From assembly GCA_016713275.1 (NCBI GenBank), contig JADJPL010000004.1, positions 62,001 through 126,000 on the forward strand: a stretch of DNA of 64,000 bases, written 5' to 3'. A program made the translations under genes and the position numbers. Below, one piece after another: positions 10,357 through 20,047 of this stretch. How positions within the stretch are numbered: the stretch's first letter is position 1; the number at the start of each line of letters is the position of its first letter. This DNA is from Haliscomenobacter sp. Its GTDB lineage: Bacteria > Bacteroidota > Bacteroidia > Chitinophagales > Saprospiraceae. The notes under the pieces are model-generated. The model worked only from the letters and a program-made list of their open reading frames with translations. It made no database searches and was not told the origin of the DNA.

Positions 10357-11826
10357 CTATTTAATCCAACTGGAGGGAAATGCTCCCGGTACGAACCCCC
10401 ATAAGAGAGGCAGTGCCCAGTATATAGCCAAGGTGAGTAGAACAATAGACAGGATATTCATCCAGATTCCCGCCCGAACCATGTCCGGAATGCGCAAATA
10501 CCCGGAGCCGAACACCACTGCATTGGGCGGCGTAGCCACAGGCAGCATAAAGGCGCAGGAGGCCGCAATCGTTGCTCCAACCATCAGACTCAGCGGATGT
10601 ACCCCTATAGCCAGAGCCAGAGGCGCCAGCACAGGAAGAATCATGGCGGTAGTAGCCAGATTCGAGGTGATCTCCGTAAGGAAATTGACGGCAGCGATAA
10701 TGACCAGAAGGACCAGGATCAACGCCACGCCGTCCAGCAACGTTAGCTGAGCGCCAATCCACCCGGCTAATCCGCTCGTTTTAAACCCCTCCGCAATAGC
10801 CAAACCGCCGCCAAAAAGCAGCAGAATGCCCCAGGGAAGCTTGACGGCTTCCTGCCAGGTGAGAAATGCGCCCTTTTTTTCTTTCGATGTGGGAAGAACG
10901 AACAGGAGGACCGCTGCAACCACCGCAATCATCGTATCATCCAGTTCGGGAATAAACCGGTTCAATACATACGAGCGACTGATCCAGGCCAGGGCCGTCA
11001 TGGCAAAAACCACAAGAACGATTTTCTCCTCAAAAGAAATCCGCCCCAAAGCCTTTAGCTGTTTGGCGATCTCCTCCTTTCCGCCCGGGAAAGACTTCTG
11101 GGTGAAGCGGAAAGCGATCGTGGTCAGGTATTTCCAGCATAAGAGTAACAGAACAGCAGATACCGGAAGCCCAAAAATGATCCAATTGTAGAAGGTAATC
11201 TCCATCTGATAGAGGTCTTTGACCACACTGGCAAAGACCAGGTTGGGAGGGCTGCCCACCAACGTCGCCATGCCGCCGATGGATGCGCTGTACGCAATCG
11301 CCAACATGAGGGCTTTCCCAAAAATCAGGTTCTCATCCTCCCGGGTATTGGGGTTGTCCTGCAACTGAGCAACAATCGCCATCCCGATCGGATACATCAG
11401 CACCGCCGTAGCGGTATTGGAGATCCACATCGACAAAAACCCCGTAGCCACCATAAACCCAAGAATGATGCTCTTGACATTGGAACCGATCAGATGGATA
11501 ATCGTCAGCGCCATGCGGCGGTGAAGATTCCACTTCTCAATAGCAATAGCCAGCATAAACCCGCCGATGTACAAGAAAATATATTGGTGCCCAAAACACG
11601 CCGTCGTTTCTTTTATCGGCAGACCGCCCGTAAGAGGGAATAATAAAATCGGAAGCAACGCCGTCACCGCAATAGGAACCACTTCCAATATCCACCACGC
11701 CGCAATCCACAGCGTAGAACCCAAAATGGCATTCGCTTCTTCAGAAAGCCCTTCCGGTCTGAAGAACAACCGGGTTGCCAGAAATAATGCAGGCCCCAGA
11801 ATCAGCCCTATCCGCTTTGTGTTCAT
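10357..11826 (-). CDS. SLC13/DASS-family dicarboxylate (or sulfate) transporter
   Basis: A 489-residue multi-span membrane protein of the divalent anion:sodium symporter family. Both pseudo-symmetric SNT-type motifs are visible: SNTATAVLMYPIG in the first half and SNLATTAMILPVLAP in the second, followed by LPVATPPNAVVFGSG. Such proteins import succinate, malate, fumarate, citrate or sulfate with sodium. It is the first gene of the minus-strand operon; an AGGAGG-like element (GGGAGGAAG) lies about 13 bases upstream of its ATG. With the DctA-type protein at 1530-2788 the operon has two unrelated organic-anion carriers. Confidence 0.85.
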   Translation of the reverse strand: MNTKRIGLILGPALFLATRLFFRPEGLSEEANAILGSTLWIAAWWILEVVPIAVTALLPILLFPLTGGLPIKETTACFGHQYIFLYIGGFMLAIAIEKWNLHRRMALTIIHLIGSNVKSIILGFMVATGFLSMWISNTATAVLMYPIGMAIVAQLQDNPNTREDENLIFGKALMLAIAYSASIGGMATLVGSPPNLVFASVVKDLYQMEITFYNWIIFGLPVSAVLLLLCWKYLTTIAFRFTQKSFPGGKEEIAKQLKALGRISFEEKIVLVVFAMTALAWISRSYVLNRFIPELDDTMIAVVAAVLLFVLPTSKEKKGAFLTWQEAVKLPWGILLLFGGGLAIAEGFKTSGLAGWIGAQLTLLDGVALILVLLVIIAAVNFLTEITSNLATTAMILPVLAPLALAIGVHPLSLMVGATIAASCAFMLPVATPPNAVVFGSGYLRIPDMVRAGIWMNILSIVLLTLAIYWALPLLWGFVPGAFPSSWIK

Positions 11827-12031
11827 CTTTGGTTGATTACTTCCTCCCGTATTTGGCAGGATTTTTCTTATTTTTAGTGAACTTTAAATTTAGCCCCCCG
11901 CCTATCCGAGGGGTTATTGTTTCGCTAATCTATTGCGCAACATCCATATTTAATAAAATTAAAGTCTGTATTAAATATTTTTTACAAAACTTCATACTGT
12001 TTTACACTTTTTTACACATTCAGATACATTC

Positions 12032-13227
12032 ATGAAGGACTTACGCCAGGAGTTTCTGGATCAGTTGGAACATAAATATGGCAAATGGGATAAAACCACT
12101 TCCAATTTCGGATCAACGCCTTTCGGATTGATTGCTAACGACTTATCTATCAGCGCCAGCCAATTCACCAAGTTGCTTTCCGGAACGGCAACGGAAGGCA
12201 TGTACACCCGGTCGATCGACAACGTCAAGCGGTTGATTCGTTTGGAAAACGCCCTGAAAGAACTCGAAGAAAGCCGGTCGGTAAAGGAAAAAAATGCAAC
12301 CCTCCTCCTGAAACAAGACCGAAGGCTTCGCCAATCGGCAAAAAGATCGATTATCCTTGCGCTGGTAGCCCTGATTGCAGGAAGCGCCGGAATGTACCTG
12401 ATCCAGAGCGGACGCCTGGCGAAAGAACCGAACGAGACCAGAAGCAGCCTGAACCCCTGACGGCGTTTTTCGACCGGGAATTTAACGCAGACTTCCAATC
12501 TCCTTATCTCAAAGAATCCGACGTGCAGGAGTATTGCCCTTGCAGCGCCTTCGAGGGGGTTTGGTCCCTGGAAGAAGAATACAAATTGCCGCTGCCGGGT
12601 AATAAAAAACCCGGGATTTATTACCTGGCCAAAAGCGCCGATGTGCGCATGAAATGTTCCAAAAGCGATACGCTCCCCGCAGGCAAAGGGAATGTGCTAT
12701 TGGTTTTTGAATACCTGATCAACGAAATCTGGGTGGACAAACGCAAAATCCCTTTGTTTCCAACTTACTTTGACAAAGAGACCAAACAATTTACCCAAGC
12801 CTTCAACGACCTCGTTTTCGAAAACGACCCCAATTTTCAGAAGGTAGCGACCATCCATTCGTTCTTCATTAGCAAAATTGAATTGTATAAAGACTCCATT
12901 GTCCGCAAAGGCGAGCCCTGCGGACGCTATGCCACCGGTGTAAACGAGGCACTAGTCTCGGAATACGCGATCGATTTGAAGCATATCCTCGAGAATGTCC
13001 TCGGGGATCTGACTCAAACCAGTTGCCATTCGATCGCCAATTACTTTTGCGACCCCAACCTGCTGCAGGAAGGAAAAAGCGTGCTGTCCTTTGATTGTCT
13101 GTATACGATTAAATCGGAAAACCTCGGTATCGGCGGCGGCTACCCTTACCGGAAAGGATACCGGCTGCAAAAACAGAATTACTCCGACAATCTGACCTGT
13201 AATTGCGATTCGTATCCCGGAGACTAA
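12032..13227 (+). CDS. membrane-anchored protein with HTH-like N terminus, frameshifted
   Basis: Not a recognised family. The first frame (12032-12460) has an N-terminal region with an HTH-like look (FGLIANDLSISASQFTKLLS), a charged coiled-coil stretch (residues 65-105) and one membrane segment (IILALVALIAGSAGMYLI). Near 12420-12455 the frame is lost. The next frame reads KQPEPLTAFFDREF and continues without a good start codon into a 234-codon stretch (QEYCPCSAFEGVWSLEEEY, KKPGIYYLAKSADVRMKC, CNCDSYPGD). The join makes a single-pass signalling-type protein with a Cys-containing extracytoplasmic domain. It is transcribed divergently from the DASS-SusCD operon, 205 bases away, so a regulatory link is possible but unproven. 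Confidence 0.55.
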
Positions 13228-13263
13228 TCCGGTTATTTTCAAACCTGCCTAAAACCCAACCAC

Positions 13264-14317
13264 ATGAAAACCATCTTTCGTGTTCTGCTGACGCTCGTCC
13301 TCCTTGTCCTCGTCCTCGCCCTGCGCACCCTCTTCCTCGCTGGCTCCTTTAAGTCCCTCAAACCCCACAAACCTTCCGAAGAAATCCGCATTTCCGGCAT
13401 GATGGGCGTGGAAGACATGACCATCGATCCTGCTACCGGGATGGCTCTGGCCTCTTCGAACGACCGACGGAGGGTCCGCGCAAACGAGCCGTCCACAGGC
13501 GCGATTGTTCAGTTTGATGCCGCCGCCCCTACCCCTGCGTTCATCGATCTGACGGCGGGGTTAAACCTGCCGGAGTTTCATCCCCACGGCATTTCCCTGT
13601 TCACCGACCCCTCGGATGGAACCAAATGGGTCTTCGCGGTCAACCACCGCAAAGGCGCGTCCTGCATAGAAATCTTCCAGTATACCGACACCACGCTGGT
13701 TCATTCTGCTACGATCCAAAGCCCCGAATTCATAAGCCCGAACGACGTGGTGGGCGTTGGAAAACGCATGTTCTATTTCACCAACGACCACGATCAGCGT
13801 CCCGACGGGGGCGTTTCCAGCCTCAAAGATTTTTTGGTCATCGGCACAGGGCAGGTGGGCTTTTTTGATGGAGAAAAAGCAACCCTTTTGGATAAAGGGA
13901 TCCGCTACGCCAACGGGATCACCGCAAGTCCGGACGGAAAGTTTCTGTATATGGCAGCCTGCACCGACGGCGCTATCTATGTTTACCAAAGGGAACCGTT
14001 CCAAAAAATCCGGGAAATCGAATGCGGCACAGGAGTAGATAACCTGGAATGGGACGCCGAAGGCAACCTCTGGGCTGGAGCGCATCCCAAAATGCTCGCG
14101 TTCCTGCTGCACGCCCGAAAGTCCGACAACCGCTCGCCTTCCCAGGTGCTGAAAATCAACCTTCAGAACCCGGAGAAGCCCTATAGTGGAAGAGATATAC
14201 CTCAACACGGGCAATCCCCTTTCCGGGTCGTCGGTCGCCGCCGTGTACCGCAACCGGCTGTTTATCGGCAGCGTATTTGAAGACGGGGTGTTAATGCTCG
14301 AGAAGGAGAAATGGTGA
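13264..14317 (+). CDS. paraoxonase/arylesterase-like beta-propeller hydrolase, frameshifted
   Basis: The protein starts with one hydrophobic segment (VLLTLVLLVLVLALRTLF) and then shows paraoxonase-family blocks: HPHGISLF, SPNDVVGVG, FYFTNDH, YANGITASPDGK, and VDNLEWDAEGNLWAGAHP. In that family Asn, Asp and Glu residues of these blocks bind the catalytic calcium, and the enzymes open lactones or cleave aryl esters. The frame breaks at about 14183. In the next frame the true end is readable: VEEIYLNTGNPLSGSS, then AAVYRNRLFIGSVFEDG and LMLEKEKW, with TGA at 14315. One base is missing. It ends 2 bases before the convergent TonB receptor gene. Confidence 0.8.
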
Positions 14318-14319
14318 TA

Positions 14320-16675
14320 TTAATTTTCGCCCTCGAAAAGCAATTCGTCTTTGATTTTGGTATTATTCCATTTCCAGGTAAACCCGACATAAACGATGGG
14401 AACCCTGCGCCTGGTGGAGGTTCGCTGGCTAAGCTCTTCGGATTCAATCCGCCGCTTGACCTCGTAGGTGTACAACAGGTCGGTGGCGGTAAGGGTAATC
14501 GCCGCCCGGTTGCGAAGCACCTGCTGGCGAAGCCCCCCGTTGAGGTAAAAATAGGGGCTCCTTTTGCCCTGAGGGTTGATGGAGGGAAAATAGTAAAAGG
14601 CGTTGAATTGCGCCCGGGTACCGGCGCCGATCTGAAAGGTGGAATTCACTTTGATATTTCCCGAAACCACGCGCTTCTGACCGGCGTACCCCAAATCGGT
14701 CGCATCGATGGTCCGGTGAAAAACATTGCCGGTAAGATTGATATTGCTTCTGGCAAACAAATTGGAGTTCAGCACGATTTCGAGCCCGGCCGATTGCTGC
14801 GCATTCAGGTTTTCGATAGTCGTAAGCACGGTGTTATCACCAAGCGATTGGCGAAGTTCCGTAAAGGCGTCGTATTCGTATCGGTAATACAAGGTATTGG
14901 CGAGGGTAAAGGCATTCCCTTTATACCGGAAGCCCAGTTCGACCGAATGGGTCTGCTCGGGCAGCAAGGCGGGATTCCCGGCTTCAGCATTTCGCGGGTC
15001 GGTATATTCCGGGTTGGGGTTCAATTCGTCGGAGTCGGGCCGGTTCAGCCGTTTGGAGTAACTGAGGGCCAGTTCGGTCCTGCTCGACGTTTCCAGGCCC
15101 AGATGCAGGGTGGGAAAGGCTTTAAAATAGGCATTGCGGGATAACGAATCCGAAGGCGCCAGCAGGTGCGCGCGAATATGGGTTTGCTCGGCGCGCAACC
15201 CGGCTTTTGCGCTCAGGATGCCGAACCGTTTTCCGATTTGGGCATACCCTGCATGAATGGTTTGGGTAAACTCAAAGCGGCTGAACGCCGGATTTGCATA
15301 CTCGATATTCTCGAAAACGCGCTCGCCTGCGTAGCCCGCTTCCAATTCCCCCTCTTCGCCCAGAGGCGTCACAAAGTCCAGCATCCATTCCTGCTGGTTG
15401 CCGTTCTTGTCGATCCCAATGGAATTCAGCTGGGTATAAACCGAAGGAACGGAGTATACCTGCTCAAACCCAAGGTCCTCCGCTTCGTCAAAATCCGAAT
15501 GGGTAAACTGGAAAGCGATCTGGCGATCTTCCTGGTTCCTGAACTGGCGTTCCCAGGAAAAGCTGAACTCCCCTTCCCGCTCGTAGTTATCTTTCGTATT
15601 CCGGCTATTAAAGACAGAAAGCGGTTGACCAAGGTGGTTGGTATTGGATATATCAGAGAACCCGTCGTGAAACGAATTTTGGAGAAAATACGTCCATCCC
15701 GCCTCGATCTGGTTATAGGGATTGGGGTCCCAGGCGCTTCCCAAAAAAACCGAATGGGACCACCCATCGTTCTGAAATTGCCCATTTTCCAGATAATCCG
15801 ACTTTTTATTCAGGTTTTCGGGGTGTTTGTACACGCGGGCGTCGGAGAACAGCGTCCTTTTGCCCGTATGCTGAATGCCATAATTTCCGGTGAAGTTGAT
15901 TTTTTTTTCCGCCGTAGTTCACCCGCGCATTTCCGTTGGCGCGTTCTTCATTGCCGATATTGAGGCCCAACAGGCCGTTCCATCCCTGCCCCGCTTCGCG
16001 CTTCAGCACGAGGTTGATGATCCCGCCAACCCCATCCGGGCGGTATTTTGCCGAAGGGTTGGTGATAATCTCTATGCGCTCAATGGAGCTGGCAGGGATT
16101 TGCTCCAGGTAACTTTCGGCGTTGCGGCGCAACATGGCCGAAGGCTTCCCATTGACAAAAAAAGCGATGTTGGAGCGGTTCCTCAACTTGATCTCCCCGT
16201 CGATATCCACGGTCACCGACGGGATATTCTGCAGAATTTCGGAAGCGGAGCTCGATTCGGAGAACAAATCCTGGCTGACCTGGTATACTTGCCGGTCAAA
16301 CTCCAGGCTCACCGGGGTTTTCTGCCCGGTGATCAGTACGCTGTTCAGCAGGAATTTGGAAGGCTCCAGGGCAAGCACGCCGAGGTTGGTAGACCCATTC
16401 AGTTCCAGGGGAACGTCGTAGGGATTGAACCCCAGGTATTGAATATGGAAAACGAAGTTTCCGCCGGCAGCAAGGTCGATTTGAAAATTTCCGGCGGTAT
16501 CGGAAACGGAATGCGCCAGCGCCGCGGAGTCGCCGGGCGCCGTCAAAAAGACCGTAGCTCCTTCCAACGGTTCTTTGCTGGTTCGCTCAATAACCTTCCC
16601 GCTAAGCTGGAGGTTTTGAGAAAAAAGATCCCCGCTCATGGCCATGAAAATAGCCAGAAGATGTATATATTTCAT
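14320..16675 (-). CDS. TonB-dependent receptor, OMP_b-brl_3 type, frameshift in 9-T run
   Basis: An outer-membrane receptor of the 'outer membrane beta-barrel family' found in Bacteroidota. The first frame (15806-16675) gives a signal peptide, a carboxypeptidase-D-like domain (LSGKVIERTSKEPLEGATV) and a plug with SSASEILQNIPSVTVDIDG and FFVNGKPSAML, PDGVGGIINLVLK. The frame is lost at a run of nine T residues (15900-15908); the continuation (GIQHTGKRTLFSDARVYKHP onward) is open to 14320 and forms the barrel. The joined product is about 785 residues, normal for the family. A homopolymer miscount is the simplest explanation. The substrate is not evident, and no SusD accompanies it. Confidence 0.82.
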
Positions 16676-16747
16676 TGGTTAAAGAATGTCGCTTTCTGTC
16701 GTTGGAGCGGTAAGCGGCTGATTATAAGCACCCTGAAACAACAAAAG

Positions 16748-17188
16748 ATGGAAAACCCGCCTTCTCCGCCTAAAACAGTAGACGAATATATCGCGCTATT
16801 TCCGAAAGAAGTGCAAGAAATCCTCGAAAAGTTAAGAACAGTTATTTCGGAAAACGCCCCGGACGCAGAAGAAACCATCAACTATCAGCTGCCTACCTTC
16901 AAACTGCATGGTAACCTGATCCATTTTGGCGCCTTCAAGAACCATATCGGCCTTTATCCCACGCCTTCGGGCATGGAACAGTTCAAGGAAGCGCTCTCGG
17001 CCTATGAAAACGCCAAGGGTTCGGTCAAGTTTCCGTTGAACCAGCCCCTGCCCTGGGATTTGATCCGGGAGATCGTCCGGTTCCGGGTGAACGAAAACCT
17101 GGAAAGGCCCGGTCCAAAGCCCGGAAGCCCAGGAAAAAAGATTGATCCAATGCAACCACGAACCTATGCCCGAGTACCTGTCTTTTGA
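16748..17188 (+). CDS. DUF1801 (YdhG-like) protein
   Basis: A 146-residue protein whose block VDEYIALFPKEVQEILEKL followed by INYQLPTFKL, HFGAFKNHIGLYPTPSG and KGSVKFPLNQPLPWDL is typical of DUF1801/YdhG, a frataxin-like fold proposed to bind iron in Bacillus. The frame is open far upstream, but only the ATG at 16748 gives the family start. It is divergent from the TonB receptor and overlaps the next GNAT gene by 23 bases, which indicates co-transcription. A second, quite different DUF1801 gene is at 55608. Confidence 0.8.
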   Translation: MENPPSPPKTVDEYIALFPKEVQEILEKLRTVISENAPDAEETINYQLPTFKLHGNLIHFGAFKNHIGLYPTPSGMEQFKEALSAYENAKGSVKFPLNQPLPWDLIREIVRFRVNENLERPGPKPGSPGKKIDPMQPRTYARVPVF

Positions 17189-17684
17189 AACCAACCGGCT
17201 TTTCTTAAGGCCGACCACCGGAGCGGATGCGCCGTTTCTATTGGATTTGGTCAATTCGCCCACCTGGCTGCAGTACATTGGCGACCGGAACGTGCATAGC
17301 GTGGAGGATGCAGAAACCTATATTCAAAACCGCATCACGCCCCAACTGGAACGGCTGGGATATGCCAACTACACCCTGGTACGCAAAGCGGATAGAACGA
17401 AAATCGGGCTCTGCGGGCTCTACGACCGGGAAGGACTCGATGGGGTGGATTTGGGATTTGCCCTGTTGCCCGCTTTCGAAAAGCAGGGATATGCGTTTGA
17501 GGCTGCCCAAAAAATGCTGGAAGCAGGAACCCGCTGTTTTCATCTTCAAAAAATCCTGGCCATAACGACCCACGTAAACCATAACTCGCAAAAACTGTTG
17601 GAAAAATTAGGCTTCCGGTTCGAAAAAACAATCCGGATGGCCAACGACCCGGAAGAACTTCTTTTATTTGCGTGGAACAAATAA
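17166..17684 (+). CDS. GNAT N-acetyltransferase (RimJ/RimL type)
   Basis: A 172-residue acetyltransferase starting MPEYLSFETNRLFLRPTT, the usual opening of RimJ/RimL-like GNATs. Further marks are LGFALLPAFEKQGYAFEA (an altered acetyl-CoA-binding loop, QGYA instead of the more usual RGYA) and THVNHNSQKLLEKLGF near the C terminus. It probably acetylates an N-terminal or side-chain amine. A TTG 24 bases upstream is also in frame, but the ATG fits the family better. It overlaps the DUF1801 gene. Confidence 0.8.
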   Translation: MPEYLSFETNRLFLRPTTGADAPFLLDLVNSPTWLQYIGDRNVHSVEDAETYIQNRITPQLERLGYANYTLVRKADRTKIGLCGLYDREGLDGVDLGFALLPAFEKQGYAFEAAQKMLEAGTRCFHLQKILAITTHVNHNSQKLLEKLGFRFEKTIRMANDPEELLLFAWNK

Positions 17685-17717
17685 ATTTTTTCCTCTTAAT
17701 ACTTAAAATCTGCATAC

Positions 17718-18514
<797 letters not shown>

Positions 18515-18520
18515 CCGCCT

Positions 18521-18973
18521 ATGGTCTCCTTACTGCGCGCAAATTCCGAACACCCCGATTTTATCGAACTGGTCCGCCATCTCGACGCCGAACTGAAGGT
18601 CCGGGATGGCGACGACCACGCGTTTTACAACCAGTTCAATAAAATCGACCTGATCCGCCACGTCCTCGTCGCTTACCTGGATCAAACGCCCGCCGGGTGC
18701 GGAGCGATCAAATTATGGGACGACCGCACCATGGAAGTGAAGCGGATGTACGTGGTCCCCGAGAACCGGGGCAAAGGCATCGCAGGCGCGATCCTGCAAT
18801 CCCTGGAAACCTGGGCCGCCGAGCTCGGCTACGAGCGGTGCATCCTGGAAACCGGCATGAATCAACCTGAAGCCATCCGGCTGTACCAGAAAAGCGATTA
18901 TATCCAAATCCCCAACTACGGGCAGTATGCAGGTATTGAAAACAGCGTCTGCTTTGAAAAAATCCTGAAATGA
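18521..18973 (+). CDS. GNAT N-acetyltransferase
   Basis: A 150-residue GNAT with VKRMYVVPENRGKGIAGAIL, the beta4-alpha3 acetyl-CoA-binding motif (RGKGIA), followed by ETGMNQPEAIRLYQKSDY, the usual C-terminal block of small GNATs. Its substrate is unknown. It begins 6 bases after the SOD-like gene and overlaps the GIY-YIG gene by four bases (ATGA), so the three genes are probably one transcript. Confidence 0.85.
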   Translation: MVSLLRANSEHPDFIELVRHLDAELKVRDGDDHAFYNQFNKIDLIRHVLVAYLDQTPAGCGAIKLWDDRTMEVKRMYVVPENRGKGIAGAILQSLETWAAELGYERCILETGMNQPEAIRLYQKSDYIQIPNYGQYAGIENSVCFEKILK

Positions 18974-19332
18974 ACAAGAAAGAACTCAAAGAGCAATACA
19001 AAGCGATTAAACCCAGAATCGGCGTCTTCCAAATCCGAAACACCGGCAACGGAAAAGTCTTTGTAGAAGGCAGCGCCAACCTCGACAAAATCTGGAACCG
19101 GCACCGGGCCCAGCTCAACTTTGGCGACCACCCCAGCGCAACCCTCCAGCAGGATTGGAAGACGTTCGGAGAAAACAGCTTTGTCTTTGAAATCCTGGGC
19201 GAATTAACCCTTCCCGACGAAGCTACCGATAGCGATGCCAAGAAAGAAATGAAACTCCTGGAGTCTATGTACATCGAAGAACTCCAGCCTTTCGGAGATA
19301 AGGGGTACAACAAGAAACCAACAAAGGGGTAG
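18970..19332 (+). CDS. GIY-YIG nuclease-like small protein
   Basis: A 120-residue protein resembling a Bacteroidota GIY-YIG family (IGVFQIRNTGNGKVFVEGS, NLDKIWNRHRAQLNFGDH, ENSFVFEILGEL, LESMYIEELQPFGDKGYNKK). The GIY and YIG strands are replaced by IGVF and FVEG, but the Arg of the NRHR region and the late Glu and Asn of the fold are present. Such proteins may be nucleases of the UvrC/homing type, although activity of this small group is not established. The start overlaps the GNAT stop codon. Confidence 0.7.
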   Translation: MNKKELKEQYKAIKPRIGVFQIRNTGNGKVFVEGSANLDKIWNRHRAQLNFGDHPSATLQQDWKTFGENSFVFEILGELTLPDEATDSDAKKEMKLLESMYIEELQPFGDKGYNKKPTKG

Positions 19333-19341
19333 GTCAAACGT

Positions 19342-19526
19342 GTTTGCCGTCCCGCAATAAGCGGGATTAGATTCCGTGCAGGACTATCTCTTGTTTGCCG
19401 GAATCCCTGTTTGCCGTCCCGCAATAAGCGGGATTAGATTCCGTGCAGAACTACCTGTTTGCCGTCCCGCAATAAGCGGGATTAGATTCCGTGCAGGACT
19501 ATCCGCCGGTCCCCCGACCGGCGTCA
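19342..19526. repeat. hairpin repeat array, family R3
   Basis: Three units starting GTTTGCCGTCCCGC at 19342, 19409 and 19457, each with a hairpin CCCGC-AATAA-GCGGG and the tail GATTAGATTCCGTGC. The array ends in GGACTATCCGCCGGTCCCC, GACCGGCGTC, another hairpin. The same plan with different stems occurs at 26344-26447 (opposite strand) and 34291-34367. It lies between convergent genes and could also end transcription. Confidence 0.75.
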
Positions 19527-19530
19527 ACAA

Positions 19531-20028
19531 TCACGACAACGGTACCTTCCTGTTCATCGTTTCCTCAAAGAAATGATGCAGATCAAACGTTTGCTCCGCC
19601 CCCAATTTCTGACCCGTTTGCCCCATAATATATAGAAAAACCGCCGCCCCGGCCAGCACCGGTAACGCCCAAAGGATCGGTGCGTTCATGCCCAGGCTCC
19701 ACTGGGAAAACCCCATAATGCCGATAAACAGCATCAGAATGGCAATCGCGCCATAGCCAAGGGTAAAAAACGTCCATACATGCGGGCTGGGCCCGTACCA
19801 CGCGCGGATGAAGGTGCCCGATCCTTGTTCTTCCAAATGCACTTCCAGCCTTGGCGACCAGAACTGCTGCTCTGCAACCGGCGGCGTAAGAACGATATAC
19901 TGGGGGAAGAACACAATCGAACACGGCGCCCCCTGCGCCTCCGCCCGCTTCCGGAAGCGGGCTTCCACCTCCTTGGGGCTTTCCTCCACTTCCATCCGGA
20001 AGCGGGGACGAATACGGAAACTGGTCAT
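19531..20028 (-). CDS. small membrane protein, two transmembrane segments
   Basis: Unrecognised. A 165-residue protein starting MTSFRIRPRFRMEVEESPKE (ATG at 20028, 19 bases after the mannosidase stop). After a soluble N-terminal part (FRKRAEAQGAPCSIVFFPQY, EVHLEEQGSGTFIRAWYGP) it has two membrane segments, LGYGAIAILMLFIGIMGF and ILWALPVLAGAAVFLYIM, and a short tail. It is read after the GH38 gene and may share its transcript; nothing in the sequence ties it to sugar metabolism. Confidence 0.65.
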   Translation of the reverse strand: MTSFRIRPRFRMEVEESPKEVEARFRKRAEAQGAPCSIVFFPQYIVLTPPVAEQQFWSPRLEVHLEEQGSGTFIRAWYGPSPHVWTFFTLGYGAIAILMLFIGIMGFSQWSLGMNAPILWALPVLAGAAVFLYIMGQTGQKLGAEQTFDLHHFFEETMNRKVPLS

Positions 20029-20047
20029 AGGTAGGGTTTTGGTTAGG

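Noticed and set aside
19342..19526. Possible CRISPR array
   Set aside because: Repeats are unevenly spaced (67 and 48 bases), the spacers are parts of a longer repeat found elsewhere, and no cas gene is near.
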